DNA from: Williamsia soli
GTDB lineage: Bacteria > Actinomycetota > Actinomycetes > Mycobacteriales > Mycobacteriaceae
Length of the DNA stretch: 64,000 nucleotides
Assembly: GCF_017377795.1 (NCBI RefSeq)
Contig: NZ_JAFRDR010000003.1
Coordinates: forward strand, 705,948-769,947
Reading direction: 5' to 3'
The translations under genes and the position numbers were made by a program. How positions within the stretch are numbered: position 1 is the first letter of the stretch; every line of letters begins with the position of its first letter. Below, piece by piece: positions 1 through 8,090 of the stretch. The notes beneath the pieces were generated by a model. That model was not told where the DNA came from and did no database searches. It was given only the letters and a program-made list of their open reading frames with translations.

Positions 1-398
1 AGCCCTTCCAGAGCGAGCGTGTGCGCGACCACATGACCGACACTCAGACCGACCACACCGATACGCAGCGTGGCCGCGTGATCTTGCTCGACGGCTGACA
101 GCTTGTTTCGGTTCCGATCGAGCCGCAACCTCCGGTATGCGGCCGGGCCGAGTAGATGCACCGCTTTGCCGCGCCACGGGTAGTGGATCCAGCGACTGCC
201 GTCGGCTTCCGGCGAGCCGCTCGGAGGGGGCACAAGCTTCTCTGCCGCCTCGGTCAACTCGGCGGTCAGATCGATGAAGTCGACCGCGCCATCGGCTCGG
301 AGTCCATCCAGCTTGAGCTGGTCCTTCGAGGATCGCGGATCGAGAATCTCGACGGCCGCCCCTCCTGCCGGCGTGTGATCCTGCGCTGGCGCGGGCAC
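1..398 (-). CDS. MoeY/ThiF-like protein (Rv1355c type), N-terminal part, cut by window edge
   Basis: The minus strand reads open from a GTG at 398 to the window edge, about 132 codons. A stop at 413-411 lies just upstream, and a strong ribosome site (gaggagg, 412-406) sits 7 nt before the GTG, which fixes the start. The protein has a Rossmann-type dinucleotide motif near residues 110-120 (RIGVVGLSVGH), preceded by the block LDRNRNKLS. This pattern is what I know from ThiF/E1-fold proteins of the mycobacterial MoeY (Rv1355c) type, where the nucleotide-binding domain adenylates a partner or cofactor precursor. The rest of the protein lies outside the window, so the Zn-binding Cys pairs and any C-terminal domain cannot be checked. 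It diverges from the acyltransferase-like gene at 795. The family call is fairly firm; the substrate is unknown. Confidence 0.7.
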   Translation of the reverse strand, partial: MPAPAQDHTPAGGAAVEILDPRSSKDQLKLDGLRADGAVDFIDLTAELTEAAEKLVPPPSGSPEADGSRWIHYPWRGKAVHLLGPAAYRRLRLDRNRNKLSAVEQDHAATLRIGVVGLSVGHVVAHTLALEG

Positions 399-794
399 GG
401 CACCGCCTCCTCATCCGTCTTCTACGTCGTTTCCTGGCCAAGTGGCCAGCTGTAGTGAGACGTTATACCGATGCAGTCGTCTCTTCAGAAATGGGGGAAA
501 CTGAAATGCGTGGCGTGAGAAAGTTCGCCAATAAAGGCTCGCAGCAAGCGAATACGCGGGATCGAACAAAAGAAAATCACATCTTAACGATATCTCATCG
601 TAGTCCGGGATATGGCGACGCCCACAGCGGCGATGACACGTCCACACTCCACGAGCGACAATTGACCAGATGAACCTCGCGGTGAACCCGTTTTCTACGC
701 CGAACTAAGTGGCGCCGCAAGCCATCACCCATCAACAATTGTCTTTAATGAATTGATGATGTATCAGTGCAAACCCCTCAACCCAGGAGTCTCA
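399..794. other. Divergent intergenic region, about 400 bp
   Basis: This stretch separates the minus-strand MoeY-like gene from the plus-strand gene at 795 and must carry both promoters. It is more AT-rich than its flanks, especially 480-600 and 720-775. A 55-codon open frame (ATG 506, stop 673) has a G-run upstream but no family resemblance, and I do not call it. No clear hairpin or operator was recognised. Confidence 0.4.
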
Positions 795-1547
795 GTGACT
801 ACAGACTATGTGAACGCCCACCGTTTCTCGCGCACCGACATCCCCGCGAGTGATATCCAGACGCAGGTCCTGACTGTCAGGGGTTCGACGTCGCTCGTCG
901 TCGCAACACCCTCGTCCGACCCGGGCCTATGGCTCGACTACCTCGACGGCGCCCGGGCGTCGTACGCGTCACACGGCGTCTCCATGGCCCTCGAATACGA
1001 CACCGTGGTGCGCGGTGAGTGCACCTCGTTGTTCTACGCGGCAGTCGACGAGGACGGCACCGTCATCGGCGGCGTCCGCGCTCAGGGTCCGTACGTCGAC
1101 CCGCATCAATCACACGCACTGCTGGAGTGGGCGGGCCAGCCCGGCCTGGAACTGGTCACCGAGGCGATCCGGTCACGGCTGGACGAGGGCATCGTCGAGA
1201 TGAAGACCGCCTGGGCGGCCGACGGTCCCGCCGCACCGACCGTCGCCGGCATGCTCGCACGCCTGGCCATTCCAACGTTCACGCTGATGGGTACGCGCTA
1301 CATCATGGCGACGGCCGCCGATCACGTACTGCGCCGGTGGGAGTCGGCCGGCGGTCGCGTGGCCGAGGACATCCCGGCCTCGCCGTACCCCGACAACCGC
1401 TACCGCACCAGCCTGATGTGGTGGGACCGGGAAACCCTGGCCGCCGACGCCGACCCGGCGGTGTACGCACAGATGGTGGCCACCTCGGCGCCGCTGACCA
1501 CCAACCGTCAGAGTCTGTTCTCGCCGTCGCGTGCGGGAGCCGCCTGA
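795..1547 (+). CDS. Uncharacterised protein, possible acyltransferase fold
   Basis: The 250-aa product starts best at GTG 795, with aggag at 785-789 five bases upstream; an in-frame ATG at 753 has no ribosome site. Around residues 75-100 it shows a strand pattern ending in GTVIGGVRAQGPY, which resembles the acetyl-CoA-binding region of GNAT-type N-acyltransferases. An acidic stretch and a C-terminal YPDNRYRTSLMWWDRE block follow. No signal peptide or membrane segment is seen, so it is likely cytoplasmic. In M. tuberculosis an uncharacterised gene (Rv1356c) sits between MoeY and an EAL gene; equivalence is by position only. Its 3' end overlaps the 3' end of the convergent cyclase gene by 40 bp. 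The fold assignment is a guess from the motif. Confidence 0.6.
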   Translation: MTTDYVNAHRFSRTDIPASDIQTQVLTVRGSTSLVVATPSSDPGLWLDYLDGARASYASHGVSMALEYDTVVRGECTSLFYAAVDEDGTVIGGVRAQGPYVDPHQSHALLEWAGQPGLELVTEAIRSRLDEGIVEMKTAWAADGPAAPTVAGMLARLAIPTFTLMGTRYIMATAADHVLRRWESAGGRVAEDIPASPYPDNRYRTSLMWWDRETLAADADPAVYAQMVATSAPLTTNRQSLFSPSRAGAA

Positions 1548-2683
1548 TCTTTGTCGGTGACCCGACGCATCAGTGCCAACACGCCGACGTTGCGGGTCGT
1601 GTCCACGATCCTGACGGTCGGCTCAGATGGTGGCCCTGGGGTCCATTGGATCGCCGGGGCCACCATGGACACCACTTTGTTGCGGCCACCGTTCTTCGCG
1701 TAATAGACGCTCTGGTCGGCCATTCGGGTGAGCGTATCGATGACCTTGTCGATATTGGGTGTCCCGGCGGCGGTTTTTCCCAAAGGCGCCTGCACGGCGC
1801 CGACGCTGATCGTGACAGGACATTTTTCCGCGACTGCCAACCGAATGTTTTCGGCTATCTCGAAGAACTCTTCTCGATTGTCGGAGGCGTACATGACGAC
1901 GAACTCCTCGCCGCCGAATCGGCTGATGAGAGAAAAGGGCGGCGCCGCGCTCTCGATTTTCGCGACGGCGTCCACCAACACCGCGTCGCCTGCTGCATGG
2001 CCGAGGGCGTCATTGACCTTTTTGAAGTCGTCGATGTCGATCATCATGAAGCCCACGCACTTTCCGTGCACAACAATCCATTCCAGCAGACGACTGCTGC
2101 TGTTGAGGAATCCACGCCGGTTGAGGATGCCGGTGAGCGGATCGGTGTCACCCAGTTTGGCCACGCGCGACAACGCGAAATCGAGCGATCGGCGTAGTGC
2201 ACCGACCATGAAAACCGGTACCAGGACGGTGGTCACCGAGGCACCACCGGCAACCATCACCGCGACCCACGACGTGGCGTTGAGAGTGGACAGGTAAACG
2301 GCGAGCCCCATCGCGAACACCGCGAACGAAATGGTCACCCGAAGCGACGAGGCCATGGCCGCGATGGCGGGAATTGCGGCCAGCAGAGCGACAATTGCTC
2401 GCGAAACGGCAGGATCTGTCACGAGATAGGCAGCCCAGGCGACACCGACCATCCCACCGAAACCGAGTATCGCGAACTGCCGATCGGTCAACCGCCCCAC
2501 GTAAAGAGTGATCGCAAATGTAATGGCCGAGAAAAGCCAGATCACCGTGAGATACTTGAATCCGCCGGCGACGATGAGCGACGGTGCGATCAATGCGAAG
2601 ACCGGCAACCCGATTGCGCCGAAGGTGCTGATGAGTACGGCAGTCGAACGCGCGTCGAAGCGTTCGAAATACCGTGAACTCAC
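1508..2683 (-). CDS. Membrane-bound diguanylate cyclase (GGDEF)
   Basis: About 391 aa, reading from GTG 2683. The frame is open further upstream to 3028, but that part is rich in Cys, Trp and Ser and does not look coding, so the start is uncertain. Residues about 10-160 hold roughly five to six hydrophobic segments. A linker (LGDTDPLTGILNRRGF) leads into a complete GGDEF domain with MIDIDDFKKVND and the active-site signature GGEEF at about 257-261. These are the metal- and GTP-binding residues, so c-di-GMP synthesis is expected. The four positions of the allosteric I-site before the signature read PPFS rather than RxxD, so classical product inhibition is unlikely. It diverges from the EAL gene at 2964, a natural synthase/hydrolase pair. 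No periplasmic sensor family was recognised. Confidence 0.85.
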   Translation of the reverse strand: MSSRYFERFDARSTAVLISTFGAIGLPVFALIAPSLIVAGGFKYLTVIWLFSAITFAITLYVGRLTDRQFAILGFGGMVGVAWAAYLVTDPAVSRAIVALLAAIPAIAAMASSLRVTISFAVFAMGLAVYLSTLNATSWVAVMVAGGASVTTVLVPVFMVGALRRSLDFALSRVAKLGDTDPLTGILNRRGFLNSSSRLLEWIVVHGKCVGFMMIDIDDFKKVNDALGHAAGDAVLVDAVAKIESAAPPFSLISRFGGEEFVVMYASDNREEFFEIAENIRLAVAEKCPVTISVGAVQAPLGKTAAGTPNIDKVIDTLTRMADQSVYYAKNGGRNKVVSMVAPAIQWTPGPPSEPTVRIVDTTRNVGVLALMRRVTDKDQAAPARDGENRL

Positions 2684-2963
2684 TGTCGCAGCCTGCCCAT
2701 CCCCGTGGAAAGTAGCTCGAACCCACCGCGCATTCGTCGATGCCGAAGATGGGGTTGCACAATCGTATCCCGCGGAGGCTTCACGAAACCCGATGGTGCA
2801 CCCAGCTCGGGTCGCACGGCTCCATGCAGTGTAGACAGCCGACGGGAACCCGACCAGGCACATAGAGCGCAATCGTCCGATGGAGGTATTCTCAAGGCGA
2901 CCCAGCTCGTGTAATGGGAGCCCGACCCGGTGTCGGTTCCGCAGGTGGGCAGGAAGGTTGGGC

Positions 2964-4226
2964 ATGCCGCTCCCCCCATCGTCGCCCGGGTCCGCCCGCG
3001 ACGGAATCACGGAGATCCGCGCTTGCACCGCTCACCTCGACTTCGATTTCCTCGGCGTCTCGGTGGTCTGCCTGGACCCGACCGGCCTCCTCGCAGGCGC
3101 GGTCGGCTGGGATCCGTCAGAGAAGATGAGGCCTGCGGCCCACAGTGCGCTGGTCGAGATGCTCGGGCGCGCATGCACGGTGTCGGTGGGACCCTACAAC
3201 GACCTTCTCACCGTGTGTTTCGACGTCAGGGCCATCGCACCGGAAACGGTGGAACGCCTGATCTCGGAGTGTCTGACGCGACAACTCGATATCGAGGGTG
3301 GCGGATACTTCGTCCCGGCCTGTCAGGGTCTGGCCATCTCTTCGGTGGTCACCACCGCCACCGACGTGGCCGACCTCGTCCAGGCAGCGATCTCCGCGGT
3401 CCACTACGCGATCGTCGACGGCGACACGGTGGCGCACGCGACCCCTGACTCGATCGCCCGATTGCAGACCGAGGTTTCGAGGACCACCGAGTTGTCGAAC
3501 GCGGTCGGAACCGACTTCGCGCTCTATTACCAACCGATCATCGACATCACGACGATGAAGACGGTCGGTTACGAGTCGCTGCTGCGGTGGCGGGTGGCCG
3601 ACGAGGTCCGCAAGCCCCACGACTTCCTCGACGCCGCTGAGGCCACGTCGCTCATCGTCCCGATCGGCCGCTGGGGAGTGCAGGAGGCCCTGGAACAGCT
3701 CGCGATCTGGCGGGCCGCATCCGCGCCCCCCGGCCTGTTCGTCTCGGTCAACTTCTCTGCTCGGCAGTTGCAAGACCGGACACTGCCCGAACTCATTGCC
3801 ACGACCCTCGAAACCACCGGTGTACCCGCCGACGCGCTGTGGGTCGAGGTCACCGAGCGGGATCTCATCGAGGTCGGTTCGCCCGCGTCGGCGACGCTCA
3901 TCGAGCTCGACGCGCTGGGGTGCACCGTCTGCGTCGACGACCTCGGCACCGGGTTCGCGGCGCTGCGGTACATGGTCGAGCAGCCCGTGCAGGTGGTCAA
4001 GGTCGATCGGTCCCTGGTCGCGAAGGTGGGCACAGACGACAACACCATGCACAGCATCGTCAAGGCCGTCTGTGCTCTCTCGAGCTCACTCGGGATGGCG
4101 ACCGTTGCCGAAGGTGTCGAAGATCCGGGACAGATCGCGCAGCTGCGAGAGATCGGATTCACCCATGGGCAGGGCTACCTGTTCGGCAAACCCGCCCCGG
4201 CCGACGAGATCACCCTCGACGCGTGA
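2964..4226 (+). CDS. c-di-GMP phosphodiesterase: degenerate GGDEF plus EAL domain
   Basis: 420 aa from ATG 2964, with aggaagg at 2951-2957 six bases before; the frame is open further upstream without support. Residues about 15-165 follow the GGDEF fold outline (VVCLDPTG for the metal strand, NDLLTVCF where GGDEF should be), so this half is catalytically dead and may bind GTP or act structurally. Residues about 185-415 are a full EAL domain: ESL at about 203 in place of EAL, VSVNFSARQL, VEVTER, CVDDLGTGF, VVKVDRSLV, AEGVE and GQGYLFGKP. The metal-binding Glu/Asn/Glu/Asp and the catalytic Lys and Glu are all there, so hydrolysis of c-di-GMP to pGpG is expected. No membrane segment is seen. The M. 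tuberculosis EAL protein Rv1357c is the closest neighbourhood analogue I recall, though shorter. Confidence 0.9.
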   Translation: MPLPPSSPGSARDGITEIRACTAHLDFDFLGVSVVCLDPTGLLAGAVGWDPSEKMRPAAHSALVEMLGRACTVSVGPYNDLLTVCFDVRAIAPETVERLISECLTRQLDIEGGGYFVPACQGLAISSVVTTATDVADLVQAAISAVHYAIVDGDTVAHATPDSIARLQTEVSRTTELSNAVGTDFALYYQPIIDITTMKTVGYESLLRWRVADEVRKPHDFLDAAEATSLIVPIGRWGVQEALEQLAIWRAASAPPGLFVSVNFSARQLQDRTLPELIATTLETTGVPADALWVEVTERDLIEVGSPASATLIELDALGCTVCVDDLGTGFAALRYMVEQPVQVVKVDRSLVAKVGTDDNTMHSIVKAVCALSSSLGMATVAEGVEDPGQIAQLREIGFTHGQGYLFGKPAPADEITLDA

Positions 4227-4256
4227 TCGGCGCTCGCCTTTACATTCACAAACCCG

Positions 4257-4814
4257 CTACATTCCCAAACCCGCGGCGAGTGTCTGCCAGCTCATCGCCC
4301 GCGTATCTCGCTCGGAGACGTGCGTGGGAGTCAGCGGCCACGCGATCGCCAGGTCGGGATCGGCGAACGCGACGCTGATGTCCTCGGTGGCGTCATGGGT
4401 CCGGTCGATGCGGTAGCAGACGTCGGCGATCGGCGTCAGCGCCTGGAATCCGTGGAGGAAGCCCGCGGGAACGAACAGGTGCGCGAACGTCTCGTCGTCG
4501 AGTTGGAACGCCTGCTGCCTGCCGAAGGTCGGTGAGCCGGGCCGGATGTCGACCAGCACGTCGTACACCGCGCCGTGGGCACACCGGACCAGTTTCGCCT
4601 CACCCTCTCCGGATCGACCATGCATGCCGCGGACCACACCCTGCACCGACCTCGACTGGGAATCCTGGACGAATGTGCTCGACCGCCCCGGTTGACCCAC
4701 GGCCTCGTCGAAGATCTCGGTGTCGAAAGTTCGGGTGAACAGCCCCCGCGCATCTCGATGCGGTTGCGGCACCATGAGCAGGACGTCGTGTAATTCGGTA
4801 ACTTCAATGCGCAC
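4257..4814 (-). CDS. dTDP-4-dehydrorhamnose 3,5-epimerase-like cupin (RmlC family)
   Basis: 185 aa from a GTG at 4814. The sequence has the RmlC cupin layout: RDARGLFTRTFD near the N-terminus, VVRGMHGR holding the family's catalytic His region (usually RGLHYQ), DVLVDIRPGSPTFG with the Asp of the His-Asp dyad, LFVPAGFLHGF, and VCYRID with the general-acid Tyr. This supports 3- and/or 5-epimerisation of a 4-keto-6-deoxy nucleotide sugar. The change from HYQ to HGR suggests a substrate other than standard dTDP-4-keto-rhamnose, such as a C-methylated or CDP-linked sugar. It is divergent from the methyltransferase operon at 4850, with only 35 bp between the starts, so the two are probably co-regulated. 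It could also be a sugar epimerase of a branched-sugar route; that is inference. Confidence 0.8.
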   Translation of the reverse strand: MRIEVTELHDVLLMVPQPHRDARGLFTRTFDTEIFDEAVGQPGRSSTFVQDSQSRSVQGVVRGMHGRSGEGEAKLVRCAHGAVYDVLVDIRPGSPTFGRQQAFQLDDETFAHLFVPAGFLHGFQALTPIADVCYRIDRTHDATEDISVAFADPDLAIAWPLTPTHVSERDTRAMSWQTLAAGLGM

Positions 4815-4849
4815 CCCACCTATGCTGCACCAGAAACGAGGTCCGTGAG

Positions 4850-5944
4850 ATGACTTGCCGAGCCTGCGGCGGGGCGGTCACCGAGCGTGTCCTGGATCTC
4901 GGCGATCAGCCTGCCGCGGACAACTTCCCGCCTGCCGATGCGCCGGTGGTCGCAGCAGAGACAGCTCATCCTCTCGCAATGGATCTGTGCCTGACGTGCG
5001 GTCTGGCCCAACTGGCCGACGACGACACCGTCACCGACGAACCACGCGGGGTAGAACCCCAGGCCCTGATCGACCAGGCCGTCGACGCGATCACACAGGT
5101 CGCGGGGGCCGGCTGGCTCGACGGCCGCGGTTCCGTCACCGAGTTCGCGAGCCCCCACGGCGGCTCGTGGTTACCGCATCTGTTCGAGCGCGGGTTGTCC
5201 CCGGTGGCCGATGGGGATGCCGCCGCCGTGGTCGTCGACACCTTCTCGGTGATGCACGAGCCGGACCAGGCCGCGGCGTTCGCGACCCGCGCCCGAACCG
5301 TCACCCCCGATGGTGTGCTCCTGCTCCAATTCCACTCACTGGTCACCATTGTCGAACAGGGCCAGTGGAACGCCCTGCGCCACGGGCACTTTGCCTACTA
5401 CTCGCTGGCAGCACTGCAGAAGCTGCTCGCGGCCGCCGGGATGTCTGTGGTCGAGGCCTGGAGCTTCGACCTCTACGGCGGTACCCACCTGATCGCGGCC
5501 GTGCACGGCGCCGGGGTTGCCCCGTCGGCGAAGGTCACCGAGATCCTCGACCACGAGGCGCAGCTCGGCATCACCGAGCCCGAGGTGGTCGCCGGACTGC
5601 AGACCGCAGCCGACGGACACGTCGGGCGCCTCGAACAATGGCTGGTCGATCAGCGGAACGCGGGCCGGCGGGTGTGCGCCTACGGCGCCGCGTCCCGGGC
5701 GAGTGCGGTCTTCTACCGCGCCGGGGTCGACCGGTCCCTGGTGACCGCGATCGCCGACGCCTCGACCGCCAAGCAGGGACGCCGGATGCCCGGCACCGAC
5801 GTCCCCATCACATCGCCCGAAGAGATGATCGACATGCGTCCGGATCAGGTGTTACTAATGCTTCCGGACCTTCTCGCGGAGGTCTCGGCCCACTTTCCCC
5901 AGCTCGACGGCCGGTGGGTCCTCGACGACCCCGACGGTCGATGA
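4850..5944 (+). CDS. Sugar C-methyltransferase-like protein with degenerate SAM site
   Basis: 364 aa, ATG 4850 with a cgagg ribosome site 8 nt upstream. The layout is that of TylC3/NovU-type C-methyltransferases: an N-terminal zinc module (CRACGG and CLTCGL), a Rossmann-like methyltransferase core, and a C-terminal domain starting at CAYGAASR. Against the intact paralogue at 6055 the core is eroded. The SAM loop reads EFASPHGGSWL where the paralogue has EVASNDGYLLQ, and the catalytic-site segment reads RHGHFAYYS where the paralogue has YHEHFQYYT. It is also about 50 residues shorter, the loss lying between the zinc module and the core. It may be a non-catalytic partner of the next protein or act on another substrate. 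First gene of the plus-strand sugar cassette that continues to 11102. Confidence 0.75.
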   Translation: MTCRACGGAVTERVLDLGDQPAADNFPPADAPVVAAETAHPLAMDLCLTCGLAQLADDDTVTDEPRGVEPQALIDQAVDAITQVAGAGWLDGRGSVTEFASPHGGSWLPHLFERGLSPVADGDAAAVVVDTFSVMHEPDQAAAFATRARTVTPDGVLLLQFHSLVTIVEQGQWNALRHGHFAYYSLAALQKLLAAAGMSVVEAWSFDLYGGTHLIAAVHGAGVAPSAKVTEILDHEAQLGITEPEVVAGLQTAADGHVGRLEQWLVDQRNAGRRVCAYGAASRASAVFYRAGVDRSLVTAIADASTAKQGRRMPGTDVPITSPEEMIDMRPDQVLLMLPDLLAEVSAHFPQLDGRWVLDDPDGR

Positions 5945-6054
5945 GTCCGATCCGGAGCCCCGGAGCCGGTCTCGTGTCCGAGTTTGAGGTTAACTATTTG
6001 CTGTCGGGAGACAGTTCGACTCGGTGATCGCCGGGTCAAGGGAGGACTAAGACG

Positions 6055-7305
6055 TTGACGTGCCGTTTGTGTGGCAGCGATGCGCTGCTCAGTGTGCTCG
6101 ATCTCGGGGCCACGCCTCCGTGTGAAAAGTTCCTGCGCGCCGAAGAACTCGATCAGCCCGAGGCCACGTTCCCGCTGCACATGAGGATCTGCGAGGAGTG
6201 CTTCCTCCTGCAGATTCCCGCGCTGATCACCCCCGAGGACACCTTCACCGACTACGCGTATTTCGCGTCGTTCTCCGACAGCTGGGTCGCGCATGCCAAG
6301 GCGTTCGTCGACGGCGCCATCGAGCGGGTCGGCCTCGACTCCGACTCACTCGTCGTCGAGGTCGCCAGCAACGACGGCTACCTGCTCCAGCACGTCGTCG
6401 CGGCAGGCATTCGATGCCTCGGGATCGAACCCTCGGTGAACGTGGGCGAGGCGGCCCGCGATCGCGGGGTACCGACCCTCACGGCCTTCCTCACCCCGGA
6501 GACCGCAACCGCGGTGCGCGCCGAACACGGCCCTGCGGCGCTCGTCGCGGCAAACAACGTCTACGCGCACATCCCCGACCTCCTCGGCTTCACCCAGGGC
6601 CTGCGGACCCTGCTGGCCGACGACGGCTGGCTGAGCATCGAGGTCCATCACGCGCTGAATCTGGTTGCGCTGGCCCAATTCGACACTGTCTATCACGAGC
6701 ATTTCCAGTACTACACGGTGCTCGCTGCGAGCCGGGCTCTCGCGACCGCCGGCCTCACTCTTGTCGACGTCGAACTCTTGCCCACACACGGTGGCTCGAT
6801 TCGGTTGTGGGCCAGGCCCGACACCGTCGATCACACGCCGGAGCCGTCGGTCGAGGCCGCTCTGGCCCTCGAACGCGAGGCCGGACTGCACGAGCTGGAC
6901 GGCTACCGCAGCCTCCAGGACCAGACCGACAAGATCCGCCGCGATCTGCTGAAATACCTACTCGAACAGAAGGATCTGGGCAAGCGGGTGGTTGCCTACG
7001 GCGCGCCCGGTAAAGGCAACACCCTGCTCAACTACAGCGGGATCCGGCCCGATCTCATCGAATACATCGTCGACCGCAACCCGTACAAGCACGGCCGCTT
7101 CACCCCGGGCACCCGGATACCGATCTTCCACCCCGACCGGATCGAGGCCGACCGGCCGGACGTCGTGGTGGTGCTGCCCTGGAACCTGCGCACCGAACTC
7201 ACCGCGCAGCTGCAGTACGTACTCGAGTGGGGCGGCGAACTCGTCTATCCACTACCGGAACTCACGGTCATCGATTCGAAGCACAAGGGAGTGGAGCTCA
7301 CATGA
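6055..7305 (+). CDS. Class I SAM-dependent sugar C-methyltransferase (TylC3/NovU-like)
   Basis: 416 aa, starting at TTG 6055 with gggagg at 6040-6045, 9 nt away. It has the N-terminal zinc-binding module (CRLCGSD and CEECFLLQ), an intact SAM-binding loop VEVASNDGYLLQ near residue 102, the YHEHFQYYT segment that supplies the catalytic His/Glu in this family, and a C-terminal Rossmann-like domain with AYGAPGKGNTLLNY. Proteins of this family add a methyl group to carbon 3 (or another ring carbon) of a 4-keto-deoxy nucleotide sugar. The stop overlaps the start of the nucleotidyltransferase gene (ATGA at 7302-7305), so the two are translationally coupled. The TTG start may keep its dosage low. A branched-chain sugar is the expected product of the pathway. 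Confidence 0.85.
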   Translation: MTCRLCGSDALLSVLDLGATPPCEKFLRAEELDQPEATFPLHMRICEECFLLQIPALITPEDTFTDYAYFASFSDSWVAHAKAFVDGAIERVGLDSDSLVVEVASNDGYLLQHVVAAGIRCLGIEPSVNVGEAARDRGVPTLTAFLTPETATAVRAEHGPAALVAANNVYAHIPDLLGFTQGLRTLLADDGWLSIEVHHALNLVALAQFDTVYHEHFQYYTVLAASRALATAGLTLVDVELLPTHGGSIRLWARPDTVDHTPEPSVEAALALEREAGLHELDGYRSLQDQTDKIRRDLLKYLLEQKDLGKRVVAYGAPGKGNTLLNYSGIRPDLIEYIVDRNPYKHGRFTPGTRIPIFHPDRIEADRPDVVVVLPWNLRTELTAQLQYVLEWGGELVYPLPELTVIDSKHKGVELT

Positions 7306-8090
7306 AGGTGGTCTTGTTCTGCGGCGGCTACGGCATGCGCATGCGCAACGATGTCGGCGAGGGTCTGCCCAAGCCCATGCAGATGGTGGGCTCGCGTCCC
7401 CTGCTCTGGCATGTGATGCGGTACTACGCCCACTTCGGCCACACCGAGTTCATCCTCTGCCTCGGCTACGGCGCCCAGTACATCAAGGAGTATTTCCTCA
7501 ATTACGCCGAGACCGAGTCCAACGACTTCGTCCTGAGCGACGGCAAGGTCGAGCTCCTCTCCTCCGACATCAGCGATTGGTCGATCACTTTCGCCGACAC
7601 CGGGTTGGAGTCACCGATCGGTGAACGTCTACGCCGGGTCCGCAAGCACCTCGGCGACGACGAGCACTTTCTCGCGAACTACGCCGACGTGCTGACGGAT
7701 GCACCGATGGACGACATCATCAAGCGCTTCCACGAATCGGGGGCCACCGCATCGATGATGGTCGTGCCGCCGCAGTCGTCCTTCCACTGTGTCGAGCTCG
7801 GTGAGGGCAGCACCGTCACAGGCATCACCCCGGTCAGCGAGTTCCCGATCTGGGAGAACGCCGGCTTCTTTGTGTTGTCCCAGGCCATTTTCGACCTGCT
7901 CCCCCCGGGCGGCGATCTGGTCGCCGATGTCTGCGGCAGCCTCGCCGGGACCGGAAAGCTGTATGCCTACCAGCATCTCGGTTTCTGGAAGCCGGCCGAC
8001 ACCTTCAAGGAGCGCGCCGAACTCGACGAGTCCTACCATCGCGGCGACCGCCCCTGGGTGCTGTGGAATCGCCCGGAAGCGCCGGTCTGA
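7302..8090 (+). CDS. rfbF: Glucose-1-phosphate cytidylyltransferase-like nucleotidyltransferase
   Basis: 262 aa from ATG 7302, which overlaps the preceding stop by 4 nt. The N-terminus carries the pyrophosphorylase signature (FCGGYGMRMRND, then LPKPM, with Arg and Lys for triphosphate binding), followed by PLLWHVMRYYAHFG and LCLGYGAQYIKEYF, which is typical of RfbF cytidylyltransferases rather than RmlA. Later blocks ANYADVLTD (metal-binding Asp) and GFFVLSQAIFDLL fit the same fold. The predicted reaction is sugar-1-phosphate plus CTP (or dTTP/UTP) to NDP-sugar. No CDP-glucose 4,6-dehydratase (RfbG) is present in this cassette, so either the SDR at 8742 or an enzyme outside the window must supply the keto intermediate. 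The nucleotide preference is inferred from resemblance. Confidence 0.8.
   Translation: MKVVLFCGGYGMRMRNDVGEGLPKPMQMVGSRPLLWHVMRYYAHFGHTEFILCLGYGAQYIKEYFLNYAETESNDFVLSDGKVELLSSDISDWSITFADTGLESPIGERLRRVRKHLGDDEHFLANYADVLTDAPMDDIIKRFHESGATASMMVVPPQSSFHCVELGEGSTVTGITPVSEFPIWENAGFFVLSQAIFDLLPPGGDLVADVCGSLAGTGKLYAYQHLGFWKPADTFKERAELDESYHRGDRPWVLWNRPEAPV

Noticed and set aside
506..673. Small plus-strand ORF (55 codons) in the divergent region upstream of the acyltransferase-like gene
   Set aside because: It has a G-run upstream of the ATG, but the composition is unlike the coding genes, there is no motif, and it occupies the only space available for the divergent promoters.
2684..3028. N-terminal extension of the diguanylate cyclase frame
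   Set aside because: The extra residues are rich in Cys, Trp and Ser with no domain, run into the divergent EAL gene and would leave no promoter region.
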